From contig NZ_CP024307.1 in the NCBI RefSeq assembly GCF_002944405.1, positions 2,438,501-2,502,500 on the forward strand: a stretch of 64,000 bases of DNA. Reading direction: 5' to 3'. How positions within the stretch are numbered: position 1 is the first letter of the stretch; each line of letters starts with the position of its first letter. A model generated the notes under the pieces. That model saw only the letters and a list, made by a program, of their open reading frames with translations. It was not told the origin of the DNA and did not search any database. The position numbers were made by a program, and so were the translations under genes. The stretch is from Sinorhizobium fredii (GTDB taxonomy: Bacteria; Pseudomonadota; Alphaproteobacteria; Rhizobiales; Rhizobiaceae). Below, one piece after another: positions 7,748 to 16,848 of this stretch.

Positions 7748-7969
7748 ATGAGCGGCGAGGTCGTCAACCTGCGTCAGTTCCGCAAGCGACAGGCCCGCGC
7801 CGGGCGGGAGAAGCAGGCCGAACAGAATCGAATCTCTTTCGGCCGAACGAAAACGGAAAAATCCCTCACGACGGCCCTGAACGAAAAGGCGACCAAGACG
7901 CTCGATCAGGGCCGACTGGAAGGCTCGGCATCGCCAGATCGGCCCGTTGCCGATGGGGACGAGGCCTGA
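7748..7969 (+). CDS. DUF4169 family small basic protein
   Basis: 73 residues starting MSGEVVNLRQFRKRQARAGREKQAEQNRISFGRTK. The N-terminal VNLRQxRKxxxR pattern and short basic helix are the mark of DUF4169, a small family common in Rhizobiales and Rhodobacterales. The C-terminal half is polar and probably disordered. It starts 15 bp after the sspB stop, so it is co-transcribed. Function unknown; nucleic acid or ribosome contact is possible from charge alone. Confidence 0.75.
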   Translation: MSGEVVNLRQFRKRQARAGREKQAEQNRISFGRTKTEKSLTTALNEKATKTLDQGRLEGSASPDRPVADGDEA

Positions 7970-8062
7970 GCCGCCCTCTAAAAAAACGATTCCCCCACAA
8001 GGACTTGGAAACGATTCCGGAATCGGATTGCCAACCCGTTGAATCGACTTGTGAGGCCAGGG

Positions 8063-8293
8063 ATGATCGCAAAGCATTCGGCGACGCTGCACGGACACCG
8101 CACCAGTTTCACGCTTGAGGATCCCTTCTGGCAGGAGCTGAAGTCGATCGCCAAGAGCCGCGACATGCCGCTCGCGCGTTTGATCGCGGAGATCGACGAC
8201 GGGCGCAATCGGGAAGTAAACCTCTCCTCGGCGCTGCGGCTATACGTGCTTGCCTGGATAAAAGCCCAGGCAAAGGCCGCGGAACCTCTTTGA
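8063..8293 (+). CDS. Ribbon-helix-helix domain protein
   Basis: 76 residues. HRTSFTLEDPFWQELKSIAKSRDMPLARLIAEID is a ribbon-helix-helix fold of the RHH_4 type: a beta strand, then two helices around a short turn. These proteins bind DNA as dimers through the strand. The ATG at 8063 is in MIAKHSATLHGH; an in-frame ATG at 8039 adds 8 residues. It follows the DUF4169 gene by 93 bp on the same strand and converges with the AsmA-like gene. Target genes are unknown. Confidence 0.75.
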   Translation: MIAKHSATLHGHRTSFTLEDPFWQELKSIAKSRDMPLARLIAEIDDGRNREVNLSSALRLYVLAWIKAQAKAAEPL

Positions 8294-8325
8294 GCCGCTC
8301 AACCTCATTTTCCTGACTTCTTGAT

Positions 8326-11300
8326 CTACCGCACGGTGATGTCGGGCAGCATGTCGAAGTTCAGCCCCTGCCCCGCCGGCGGGCCGGCGTTCTCGCCGGC
8401 GGGCGGCGGCGCATTCCGCTGAACGTCCTGGACCGGAGCGCCTTGAGGCTGCGCTGGCGGCCGCGGAAGTTGGCGCAAGCGCTGGCGCTCCTCTTCGGCC
8501 GCCCGACGAGCTTCGGCTGCCCGCGCCATCGCCTCGGCCTTCATCCGCGCCGCTTCGGCCGCGGCCGCCTGGCGCCGGCGCTCCTCGATGATCGCCCGCC
8601 GCCGCTGGACTTCGCGCTCGGCGGCCCGCGCCCTGTAAAGCGCCACCTCTCGGCGCAGGCGCTGTTTTTCAAGAACGTTCGCCTGCAGCGTTTCCACCCG
8701 CCGACGCTCCTTTTCGTAAGCGCGAAGCGACAGGAAATTGGCAAGGTCGGTAACGTCGACGCTGACGCCGGGGGCCGCAAGCAGTCCCGCATAGCCGAAG
8801 CGCACGCGCGGCTCAGCGCCGGCAAGCGCCTCTTCACCCGGCCGGAAGGTGAGATCGACCGCACCGCTTATCCGTTCGGCCGGGAGATCGAAGGAGACTT
8901 CGCCGGAGAAGGCAGCATTGCCGTCCGCGGCCGTGACGTTCTGTGCCCTGACGGTTCCGCCGGCGATGCTGAAGGGCGCCTTGACGGTACCGACGACCGA
9001 TTGGCCATTGAAGAGCACCTCTTCAGCGGCTTTGCGCACGGCGTCCGGCGAAATCTCGGTCTTCATCGCATCGGCCGCCGCCATCAGTTGCGGCAGCGCC
9101 GCCGTGTTGATGCCGTTGAGCGTAACGCCATTGAACGTCGCCGAGCCCGAGCCGCTGACCGAACTTGCCATCGCCTTCGGCGTCGCACCGGACGCTTCCA
9201 TCGCGACGGAAAGGTCGAACCGGCCGGTCGCAACGGGACCGTTCTGCCGCGCCCATCCCGCCGCAGCGAGATCGCCGCCCGTCAGGTCGAACCGCGAGCG
9301 CAGGAAACCCGAGCCGTTTGCGTTGCCGACTTGCAGCCGTCCCACGAGCTTACCTCCCAACCAGTCGCCCGCCGCCTCGCTCAAGGCAAGTTCATCGCCT
9401 TTCCATTCAAGCTTGCCGCGGAAGCTGGTAATCTCCCCATAGACACCCGGCCAAAAGCGCTTTGCCGTGAGGTCGAGAGCGACGTCGAGCCCCGTCCAGG
9501 CGGGCTGCGCGAGGGGCGCCACCGACAATCCACCGGCCGATGGGTCGTGGACCTGTCCAAGAATCCCTTCGCCGAGCCAGGCAAGGTCGATCGTATCGAG
9601 CGCCAGTTCGCCGCGCGCCGTGCCGGGCGCCTTGCGGTCGAGCGTCAGACTACCGGCAAACCCGTTCCGGTCGGCGCTGCCTTCGATGGCTGAAAGCGCG
9701 ACCTTCTCAGGGTCGACTGCGATGTCGGCGGTCAGCTTCACGGGCAGCCCGCTGCCCATCTGCGGCAAGGCAATGCCCTGCAGCAGCAGATAGGGCTCGA
9801 AATCCTCCGTCTGCAGCGTCAGCTTGCCCTGACCCTCGAGATAGTGATCCCTCGAAAGGTCGACCGTCCCCTTGGCGGCGATCTGCGTCTTCTCGGTCGT
9901 GAAGGTCAGCGAGCCGTTCGCCTCAGAACCCTCCGTGCTCTGCAGCTTGACTGCGAGAATGCCGTTGGCGTCCGCATCGAACGGCAGCGGATCGAGCCCG
10001 GCCTGGCCGAGAAGAACCGGGGTCTGCGGGTTCTCGAGCGTCGCCTCCAGCAATATGCCTTTTCCGGCAAGGGCCTGGGCAACGTCCGGCGCCTGATAGC
10101 TGGCGGCAATCTTGCCGCCATTGGCGGTGCCGATCACCCCAAAGGTGAAGGGCGCGTTGCCCTCCTTGCTGCCCGCCGTCAAGGTCATGTCGAGGGCAGC
10201 GGCGGAATAATAGGGTCCGGCCCGGATCAGCCGCGCCAGGGCCGGGTGGGTGATCGTGTGCCGCCCGACAAGTTCCAAAAACGGCGTCAGCTCTTCGGCG
10301 GCAAGCTTCATCTTCGCCGAAATCACCGGCTTCTCGAAACCGCCGCTCACGCGGCCGGAAAAGGCGAGTTGGGCGCCGGAAAGGTTGCCGATTGCCACCC
10401 GCTCGGCCTGCAACTGGCCATTCTTGAGCGTTAGGACGGCCTGCACGTCGCGCGCCTCCTCGCCGAAAGCGGAAAACGTCTCGGCGGACAGTTCGGCAGC
10501 GATGGCGTGATTGAGCAGGGTTGCGGTCGAAGCATCTCCGGCAACGAGGCCGGCCAGCGCCTGCAGCGCCTCGAGGTCGATGCGGTTTCCCTTGAGCTGC
10601 AGCGACAGCGTCGGCTGCTGCTCGGCAAAGGACTGGCGCTCCAGCCTTCCCTTGAGGGTCGCTGGGCCGGCCGCCACTTCGAGCTTCTCGAATTGCTGCA
10701 GCGTGTCGGTGAGGTTGACGGTCGCGGCAAAACCCGCCGTCTTAAGCTTGCGAATGGCGGGATCGACCGATCCGGCGAGCCAATTGGCGAGCCCCGACGG
10801 TTGATTGGAGGCGACGACGATGTCGCCGCGAAAGGCGCGCTGCCCCATGAGGTTCAGCCGTCCCTTGGCCTCCAGCTGCGTGCGGCCGGGCAACAGCGCC
10901 ACCGCGTTGTCGACGATCCAGCCGGCGCCGTCAGGTCTGACGTCGAGACGTATGTCGCGCACGGTGGTATCGCCGATGACGATCGCCGGAAGCTTCAGGC
11001 TCGCACGGCCCGGCACCTGCGGGATGGGGATGTTGGCGGCAATCGCCATCATCGTTTCGACCCGCTGTCGCAGGGAAACTGCCGGGTCGCGACCGGTCTT
11101 GCCGCCCCGGCCGGAATTGCCGATCCGACTGACGTCGATCTGCTGCCCGTCGGCGATCAACAGGAACTTCTGATCCTTGCCGGTATCGAGCGTTGCCTCG
11201 CCGGTGACGACATAAGGATCGTCCGGCGGACCGACCTCGAAATGATATTCCGGCACGCGGATGCTCTCATTGGTGAGCTGGAACTCGCCATTGATGCGCA

Positions 11301-12069
11301 GCGCCCGGCCGGTTCTTCCCTCCTCGGCCGGCCGATTCTCCGTCAGCGTGAAGCGGCCCGCATAGACCGGCCTGAAATCGACGACTTTGAGCTCGCCGTC
11401 GAGCTCGACGCCGAAGGGGCGCGCGTCCGGCGTCAGCCGGGCGCGAAGGCTGAGCGCTCCTTCCTCGTCCACCGCATTGCTCACGAAGGAGAAGCTGCCC
11501 GCTTCGCCATCGAGCGCGGCACGGCCCTCGACTTTCCAGGGACCGGCCAGCGAACGGGCCGACACGTCGGCGGAAAGATCGCTCACTCGGCGCGTACGCC
11601 CGGTCTGCTCGTCGACGAATTCGATCTCGCCGTCCACGATCTCGACGTTTTCCAGCACGACGGTGTTCGCCGGGATCGCCGCGCGCGGGCCGCGCGCCCA
11701 ATCGAGCGTCCCGTCCGGCTGCAGCCGCAGTTTTGCCCGCGGCCGGTCGAGGCGCATGTCGAAGATCAGCGCCTCGCCGCTTAAGAAGGGTGCGAGCTCG
11801 GCGCTCATCGAGAACTGGGCGACCTGGATCAGCGGCTCCCCGCCGCCTTCAGCGCCGACGCGCACGTCGTTGAGGGTCACCGTCGGGAAGGGGATGAGCC
11901 GCGCATCGACGCTGCCGTGCACGACGACCGGCTTGCCCATGAGACGGCTCGCCTCGCGCTCGAAATCGGTGCGGAAATCGGTCCAGTTTACGAACAACGG
12001 TGCGATCAGCGCCGCAAAAAGCGCGACAACCAACAGGCCGCCAGTGATTACGAAAATTCGCGCCAGCAC
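8326..12069 (-). CDS. AsmA-like inner-membrane-anchored protein
   Basis: 1247 residues. An N-terminal membrane helix (about 5-26, FVITGGLLVVALFAALIAP) is followed by the AsmA opening (VNWTDFRTDFEREASRLMGKPVVVHG) and a very long periplasmic part of repeated amphipathic beta strands, ending in an AsmA_2 type region near residue 1050. The last 130 residues are different: an Arg/Ala/Glu-rich helix and a Pro-rich end (PPAQPQGAPV). Such proteins are thought to bridge inner and outer membranes for lipid transport. I chose the GTG at 12069 (VLARIFVITGG); the upstream extension is charged and unlike family starts. Single gene, 64 bp after the FAD oxidase. Confidence 0.85.
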   Translation of the reverse strand: MLARIFVITGGLLVVALFAALIAPLFVNWTDFRTDFEREASRLMGKPVVVHGSVDARLIPFPTVTLNDVRVGAEGGGEPLIQVAQFSMSAELAPFLSGEALIFDMRLDRPRAKLRLQPDGTLDWARGPRAAIPANTVVLENVEIVDGEIEFVDEQTGRTRRVSDLSADVSARSLAGPWKVEGRAALDGEAGSFSFVSNAVDEEGALSLRARLTPDARPFGVELDGELKVVDFRPVYAGRFTLTENRPAEEGRTGRALRINGEFQLTNESIRVPEYHFEVGPPDDPYVVTGEATLDTGKDQKFLLIADGQQIDVSRIGNSGRGGKTGRDPAVSLRQRVETMMAIAANIPIPQVPGRASLKLPAIVIGDTTVRDIRLDVRPDGAGWIVDNAVALLPGRTQLEAKGRLNLMGQRAFRGDIVVASNQPSGLANWLAGSVDPAIRKLKTAGFAATVNLTDTLQQFEKLEVAAGPATLKGRLERQSFAEQQPTLSLQLKGNRIDLEALQALAGLVAGDASTATLLNHAIAAELSAETFSAFGEEARDVQAVLTLKNGQLQAERVAIGNLSGAQLAFSGRVSGGFEKPVISAKMKLAAEELTPFLELVGRHTITHPALARLIRAGPYYSAAALDMTLTAGSKEGNAPFTFGVIGTANGGKIAASYQAPDVAQALAGKGILLEATLENPQTPVLLGQAGLDPLPFDADANGILAVKLQSTEGSEANGSLTFTTEKTQIAAKGTVDLSRDHYLEGQGKLTLQTEDFEPYLLLQGIALPQMGSGLPVKLTADIAVDPEKVALSAIEGSADRNGFAGSLTLDRKAPGTARGELALDTIDLAWLGEGILGQVHDPSAGGLSVAPLAQPAWTGLDVALDLTAKRFWPGVYGEITSFRGKLEWKGDELALSEAAGDWLGGKLVGRLQVGNANGSGFLRSRFDLTGGDLAAAGWARQNGPVATGRFDLSVAMEASGATPKAMASSVSGSGSATFNGVTLNGINTAALPQLMAAADAMKTEISPDAVRKAAEEVLFNGQSVVGTVKAPFSIAGGTVRAQNVTAADGNAAFSGEVSFDLPAERISGAVDLTFRPGEEALAGAEPRVRFGYAGLLAAPGVSVDVTDLANFLSLRAYEKERRRVETLQANVLEKQRLRREVALYRARAAEREVQRRRAIIEERRRQAAAAEAARMKAEAMARAAEARRAAEEERQRLRQLPRPPAQPQGAPVQDVQRNAPPPAGENAGPPAGQGLNFDMLPDITVR

Positions 12070-12133
12070 CGTGTCACATTCCCATCTGTTCCGTTCGCGC
12101 CCCACTTTGCGAGTTTCATCCGATCCGCCGGGA

Positions 12134-13540
12134 TCACGTGAAGATCTTGCCCGGGTTGAAGATGTTGTCCGGATCGAGCGAACACTTGATCTGCCGCATC
12201 AGATCGATCGTTCCGCCGAGCTCCGCTTCCAGGAACGGCATCTTGCCCTGACCGATGCCATGCTCTCCCGTACAAGTACCATCCATCGACAGTGCACGGC
12301 TATTCAGCCGTTCGACGAAAGCCTCGACCCGCGCCACGTCGGCTGGGTCCTTGTCGTCGAACAGCACACCGACGTGGAAATTGCCGTCGCCCGCATGGCC
12401 GACGATCGGGGCGATCAGCCCATGTGCGGCGATATCCTCATGTGTCGCGGCGACGCAATCGGCAAGCCGCGAAATCGGTACGCAGACATCGGTCGCCAGG
12501 ATGGCGGCGCCGGGCTTCAGGCTCTTCTGCGCCCAGTAGGCATTGTGCCGCGCCCGCCACAGGCGCGCCCGCTCTTCCGGGTTGGTGGTCCAGACAAATC
12601 CTGTAGAACCAAATTCCGACGCTATTTCGGCGAACTGGCGCGATTGCAGCTCGACGCTCTCGGTGCTGCCGTGAAATTCGACGAAGAGTGTCGGCATTTC
12701 CCCATAGTCCAGACCGGAATAGGCGTTGCAGGCCCGCATCTGCACGGCGTCGAGGAGTTCGATGCGGGCTACGGGAATGCCCGACTGAATTGTCAGGATG
12801 ACAGCGTTGCAGGCGTCGGCAATCGTCGGGAACGCGCAGACGCCGCCCGATATCACCTCCGGGATGCCCTGCAGGCGCAGCGTGATCGAGGTGAGGATGC
12901 CGAGGGTCCCTTCCGCCCCGACGAAAAGCCGCGTCAGATCATAGCCGGCCGAGGACTTGCGGGCCCGGTGTGCGGTTCTGACCTCTCGTCCCCCGGCGAC
13001 GACCGCGGTGACCGCAAGCACGTTCTCTCTCATGGTGCCGTAGCGCACCGCATTGGTGCCGGACGCCCGCGTCGAGGTCATGCCACCGATCGAGGCATTC
13101 GCGCCCGGGTCGATCGGGAAGAAGAGGCCTGTATCGCGCAGATAGGCGTTCAATTCCTCGCGCGTCACGCCCGGCTCGACCGTGCAGTCGAGGTCCTCGG
13201 CATTGACGGCAAGGATGCGGTTCATCCGCATCATGTCGACCGATATGCCGCCATGCGGCGCATTCACATGGCCCTCGAGTGAAGAGCCGGCGCCGAAGGC
13301 AATGAGCGGCACGCAATGCGCCGATGCGATCTCGACGATCTCGCGAACTTCGGATGCACTTTCGGGAAAAACGACCGCGTCCGGAAGCTGTGCCGGGATG
13401 TAGGTCGTCGTGTTGGCGTGCTGGGACCGGATGGCCTCTCCCGTCTGAAACCGATCACCGAACCGTCCGCCGAGGAGCGTCTTGGCTGCGGCGATGCCGC
13501 TTTCGTTCCTCGACCCCGCCCTGATCGCCTTCAACGCCAC
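12134..13540 (-). CDS. FAD-linked oxidase, D-lactate dehydrogenase/GlcD type
   Basis: 468 residues. The FAD-binding PCMH domain is clear: PDAVVFPESASEVREIV, FGAGSSLEGHVNAPHGGISVD, VEPGVTREELNAYL, DPGANASIGGMTSTRASGTNAVRYG. The C-terminal cap has the GHAGDGNFHVGV and GEHGIGQGKMPFL motifs of the vanillyl-alcohol/GlcD family. The GTG at 13540 is favoured by an AGGAGG box nine bases before it; the ATG 22 codons upstream lacks one. It probably oxidises a D-2-hydroxy acid such as D-lactate to the 2-oxo acid and passes electrons to cytochrome or quinone. The substrate is inferred. Confidence 0.88.
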   Translation of the reverse strand: MALKAIRAGSRNESGIAAAKTLLGGRFGDRFQTGEAIRSQHANTTTYIPAQLPDAVVFPESASEVREIVEIASAHCVPLIAFGAGSSLEGHVNAPHGGISVDMMRMNRILAVNAEDLDCTVEPGVTREELNAYLRDTGLFFPIDPGANASIGGMTSTRASGTNAVRYGTMRENVLAVTAVVAGGREVRTAHRARKSSAGYDLTRLFVGAEGTLGILTSITLRLQGIPEVISGGVCAFPTIADACNAVILTIQSGIPVARIELLDAVQMRACNAYSGLDYGEMPTLFVEFHGSTESVELQSRQFAEIASEFGSTGFVWTTNPEERARLWRARHNAYWAQKSLKPGAAILATDVCVPISRLADCVAATHEDIAAHGLIAPIVGHAGDGNFHVGVLFDDKDPADVARVEAFVERLNSRALSMDGTCTGEHGIGQGKMPFLEAELGGTIDLMRQIKCSLDPDNIFNPGKIFT

Positions 13541-14016
13541 GACATCTTCCCTCCTGCGACGTACATGCCGAAAGGCAGCCGCCGCAACGTTCTTTAACGC
13601 CCGCACAATCTATCCTCAATTCGACGCCGAATTAAGAAGTTATACAGTCACCAACTGCGGAAAGCCGCCGGGCAGTCCGCTTCGCATCGGATCGCGCTGC
13701 GCTCCAGCCGTTCGGTGACCGCTTTGCCCTGACCGTCCGCCAAGGACGCTCGATTGACCTCCAACGGGCCAAGGCAGAACGTCGATGGCGAAGCGCTTTC
13801 ATTTCAAGGCGCTACTGTGCAAATCGGAATCGGTTTGTCCAGAAGTTACGCGATCCCTTGCGGCGCGCGCATCCCAAATCACCGCCGCTGATACCGGCTT
13901 GTCACAAACCTCGCACGCCTCGCGGAAGCGCGCAATGGAGGACGGCCATCAGCCTATAATGCAGCTTTTGTTTGCGAGCCCTTCGGGTATCATGTCTGAA
14001 AACGGGAGAGCGTCTG
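13541..14016. other. Intergenic region without a recognised gene
   Basis: 476 bp between the divergent FAD oxidase and DUF1772 genes. No open frame with a start signal or familiar sequence is seen on either strand. A stretch near 13812-13835 (CTACTG then CAAATCGGAATCGG) vaguely resembles the roughly 110-bp repeat family found at 20081, 21066, 48011 and 50807, but is too degraded to call. Promoters for both flanking genes must lie here; none is convincing. Confidence 0.5.
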
Positions 14017-14451
14017 ATGTTCGGCCTGCTCGCTTTGATTACGTCATCCGTCTTCTTCGGCGCCGCCATTTACATCAACATTGCAGAACAGCCGGCCCGG
14101 CTTCGCCTCGACCACCGCGCCGCACTGGCAGAGTGGGGTCCAGCCTATCGCCGCGGCTTCGAGATGCAGGCCTCTCTGGCGATCATATCCGGTCTCCTCG
14201 GCGCTGCCGCCTGGTGGCAGAGCGGCAACCCCCTTTGGGGCCTCGGCGCCGCCGTCATTATCCTGAACTGGCCCTATACGCTGATGCTGATCATGCCGAT
14301 CAACAACCGTCTGGAGACGACGCCCCCGGACCAGGCGAGCGAGGAGACGCGCGAGCTCATCATGCGCTGGGGCAAATTCCATGCCGGTCGCAGCGCTCTC
14401 GGCGCGGTTGCAACGGCAATCTATCTTGCTGCAGCCGCTGACCGGATGTGA
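14017..14451 (+). CDS. DUF1772 family membrane protein
   Basis: 144 residues with four hydrophobic segments (about 3-20, 48-66, 72-92 and 124-141) and the conserved start FFGAAIYINIAEQPARLRLD, plus the INNRLE motif on the loop after the third helix, as in DUF1772 (anthrone-oxygenase-like) proteins. The ATG at 14017 is preceded by GGGAGAG. Single gene with no clear partner; the next operon starts 230 bp later. Function in bacteria is unknown. Confidence 0.75.
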   Translation: MFGLLALITSSVFFGAAIYINIAEQPARLRLDHRAALAEWGPAYRRGFEMQASLAIISGLLGAAAWWQSGNPLWGLGAAVIILNWPYTLMLIMPINNRLETTPPDQASEETRELIMRWGKFHAGRSALGAVATAIYLAAAADRM

Positions 14452-14579
14452 GCTAGACGATTTCTGCTAACACCTTGATCGAGCTTGGCGATCTCGGCTG
14501 CAACCGGCCGGGCGAGGCGCCCCTACTTCGACACAAAATGTAACCCGCTGCCGGCTGTCATCTCCTGTGGGATCTCGAG

Positions 14580-14593
14580 TTTTGTATACAAAA
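14580..14593. promoter_or_regulatory. Perfect palindromic operator, GntR/FCD type
   Basis: TTTTGTATACAAAA is a perfect 14-bp inverted repeat centred on GTATAC (14584-14589), 89 bp before the ABC operon. It fits the t.GTa-tAC.a consensus of FadR/FCD-subfamily GntR operators. The only GntR/FCD gene in the window lies at the other end of this gene group (20355). A TTGACA at 14607-14612 could be a -35 beside the site. Confidence 0.55.
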
Positions 14594-14681
14594 TCGCATA
14601 GCAATGTTGACAATAATGTACTTTAGGCTTTCCCTAACACATCCGCAGCCACATCGCGCCGGATGAAAAATGGGGAGTGAG

Positions 14682-15881
14682 ATGATCAACAGACGCTCGA
14701 CATTGAAATCGCTGGCGCTTGGCGCCGTTTCATTTCTGGCTATCGTGGCGGGAGGAGCGTTTTCCGCGCAGGCCGAGAACAAGGAGCTCAAAATCGGTTT
14801 CGTCGGTGTGACCAGCGGTCCCGCCGCAGCTTGGGGCACATCGAACGTCCGCTCGATGCAGACGCGGGCCGACTGGCTCAACGAAACGGGTGGCGTGAAG
14901 ATCGGCGAAGATACCTACAACATCAACATCGTCACCTTCGACGACCAGAAGGACCCGAAGCGGGCCATCGCCGGCATGGAAAAAATGGCCCAGGAAGGTA
15001 TCCACTATGTGGTCGGGCCGAATGTAGATGACGGCGCTGCCGCCGTCCGCCCGGTGGCGGAATCCAAGGGGATCATCTATTTCCCCTATGCCTTCCCGAA
15101 AGCCCTCTATACGCCTCCGGCTTCGAATGCCGTGCTCGGAATGGTCGCCAACTATCAGTCGGGACCGGCCATCTACAAATATCTGAAAGAAAACAAGGGC
15201 GTGAAGAAGGTTGCCTTTATCGCGGCCAACGAATCCGATCCGCTCAGCCAGCGCGACAGCGGCGTTGCCGCGGCCAAGGAACTCGGGCTCGAGGTGGTCG
15301 CGGAGAAAGACACCTACCAGAACGACACCCGCGACTTCACGCCCGTGCTGACACCGATCGTGCAACTGAAGCCTGACCTCCTCGTGCTCTCGGGTGTCGC
15401 ACCGGCAAATGCGCCGCTCCTGATCCGCGCGGCCCGCGAACTCGGTTACGAGGGCCTGATCTCGGCGGAAACTGCGCAGGACGCCACCGTCCTGCAAGAG
15501 GGCGCTGGCGAACTTGCCAATGGTTTCATTTCCGTCGGTGGCGCGTCGACGCCGGAAATCCGCACGCCGGTGATGGAGGAGTTCATCGATCGCTACACCA
15601 AGAAGTTCGGCGAGTACAATGACGAGTCGAACACCAAGGTCTACGCGCTCGAGTACATTATCGAGACGCTGAAGGCGAACCCCAAGGCGATCGATGACGT
15701 CGAAGAGTTCAAGAAGACCATGGACACCTTCTCGGCGCCCAATCCCTACGCCAAGGACAGCACACTGAAATATGTCGGCGCTACCTCCTTCGGCCAGAAA
15801 CGACAGCTCTCCGTTCCGATGGTGGTGACCGAGTTCAAGGACGGCCAATTCCAGACCCTGTTCGTCGGCGAAGTGGACTGA
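14682..15881 (+). CDS. ABC transporter substrate-binding protein, branched-chain amino acid/amide type
   Basis: 399 residues. A Sec signal peptide (basic MINRRSTLK, hydrophobic to about 27, cleavage after AFSAQA) precedes a periplasmic-binding protein fold (LKIGFVGVTSGPAAAWG, DDQKDPKRAIAGMEKM, VVGPNVDDGAAAVRPVAE, FIAANESDPLSQRD). This is the LivJ/urea/amide receptor class. The ATG at 14682 follows GGGGAGTG. The four genes after it encode the matching permeases and ATPases. The ligand is not known; the racemase at the operon end hints at a hydantoin-like or amino-acid-derived compound. Confidence 0.88.
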   Translation: MINRRSTLKSLALGAVSFLAIVAGGAFSAQAENKELKIGFVGVTSGPAAAWGTSNVRSMQTRADWLNETGGVKIGEDTYNINIVTFDDQKDPKRAIAGMEKMAQEGIHYVVGPNVDDGAAAVRPVAESKGIIYFPYAFPKALYTPPASNAVLGMVANYQSGPAIYKYLKENKGVKKVAFIAANESDPLSQRDSGVAAAKELGLEVVAEKDTYQNDTRDFTPVLTPIVQLKPDLLVLSGVAPANAPLLIRAARELGYEGLISAETAQDATVLQEGAGELANGFISVGGASTPEIRTPVMEEFIDRYTKKFGEYNDESNTKVYALEYIIETLKANPKAIDDVEEFKKTMDTFSAPNPYAKDSTLKYVGATSFGQKRQLSVPMVVTEFKDGQFQTLFVGEVD

Positions 15882-15898
15882 CGCTCGCAGACCGATAG

Positions 15899-15927
15899 GC
15901 CGGGGGGCGCGGCTCGCGCCCCCCGGC
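15899..15927 (+). terminator. Strong GC hairpin between receptor and permease genes
   Basis: A 13-bp perfect stem, GCCGGGGGGCGCG (15899-15911) with CGCGCCCCCCGGC (15915-15927), loop GCT, and no T-run. In ABC operons such stems usually stabilise the receptor mRNA and damp read-through, giving more binding protein than permease. Confidence 0.6.
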
Positions 15928-15977
15928 AAACTCAAAGCGCTTCGCACCGCCAAGCTCGACAGGGGCCGATTCGCCGC

Positions 15978-16844
15978 ATGGAACAGGTAATTGCCAACGG
16001 ACTCTATCTCGGCGCCCAGTATGCGCTGATCGCGTTGGGGCTGACGCTGATCTTCGCCCTGATGAACGTGCTCAATTTCGCGCACGGGCAGATGTATGTG
16101 CTGGGCGGCTTCGTGACCTACACGATCTATGGCCAGCTCAAGCTGCCATTCGTCGTGGCGCTGATCTGCTCGGGCGTGACGCTGGCGATCATCGGCGCAC
16201 TCATGGAAAAGTTCCTCTTCCGGCCGGTGGTCCGCCGCAGCAAGCGCGAGGAGAGCACGATGCTGCTGGCCGCGGCGACGGCATTCTTTCTTGATGCCGT
16301 CATGCTGCTCCTGTTCGGCGAGAAGCAGCGAGGCGTGCCGAAGATCATCAGCGGCGTCTTCGTCTCCGACAGGGTAATCCTGCCCTACGACCGCATTGCC
16401 GTCGGCGTGATCGCCATCCTGATGATCGCCGCCTTCATGCTCTTCATGCAATACAGCAAGCCCGGCCGCGCCATGCGGGCGCTGGCGCAGGACCGCGTTG
16501 CGGCACAGTTGATGGGCGTCAAGGTCGAGCGCTACTCAATGATCGGCTTCGCGCTCGGGGCGATGCTTGCGGGCGTCGTCGGGGGATTGCTCGTCAGCAT
16601 CACCGGAGTGAATTCCGGTATAGGCGGGCCGATCTCCATCAAAGCCTTCCTTATGGTGATGATCGGCGGCGCCGGGGTCGTCGGCGGCGCGATTGCGGGC
16701 GGCTTCATCCTTGGCATGATGGAATCGGTGGGCCTGACCGTGCTGCGCGAATATGGCGACATCACCTACCTCGTCATCTTTGCTCTGCTGATGATCTTCC
16801 TAAGCATCCGTCCGCACGGGCTGATGGGAAAACCGTGGGGTTGA
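15978..16844 (+). CDS. ABC transporter permease, LivH type
   Basis: 288 residues with about eight membrane helices and the LivH-family start GLYLGAQYALIALGLTLIFALMNVLNFAHGQ. The EAA-like cytoplasmic loop is GRAMRALAQDRVAAQLMGV near 167-185. It ends RPHGLMGKPWG. It forms the membrane channel with the LivM-type protein whose gene starts 4 bp after its stop. Gene order receptor-H-M-G-F is standard for this transporter class. Confidence 0.9.
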   Translation: MEQVIANGLYLGAQYALIALGLTLIFALMNVLNFAHGQMYVLGGFVTYTIYGQLKLPFVVALICSGVTLAIIGALMEKFLFRPVVRRSKREESTMLLAAATAFFLDAVMLLLFGEKQRGVPKIISGVFVSDRVILPYDRIAVGVIAILMIAAFMLFMQYSKPGRAMRALAQDRVAAQLMGVKVERYSMIGFALGAMLAGVVGGLLVSITGVNSGIGGPISIKAFLMVMIGGAGVVGGAIAGGFILGMMESVGLTVLREYGDITYLVIFALLMIFLSIRPHGLMGKPWG

Positions 16845-16848
16845 TCGC

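Noticed and set aside
13812..13840. Possible fifth copy of the palindromic repeat
   Set aside because: Only a dozen matching bases around CAAATCGGAATCGG; too degraded to separate from chance.
14730..16451. 573-codon open frame opposite the receptor and permease genes
   Set aside because: High-GC shadow frame; composition is His/Arg/Asp-rich without domains, while the plus strand encodes clear ABC proteins.
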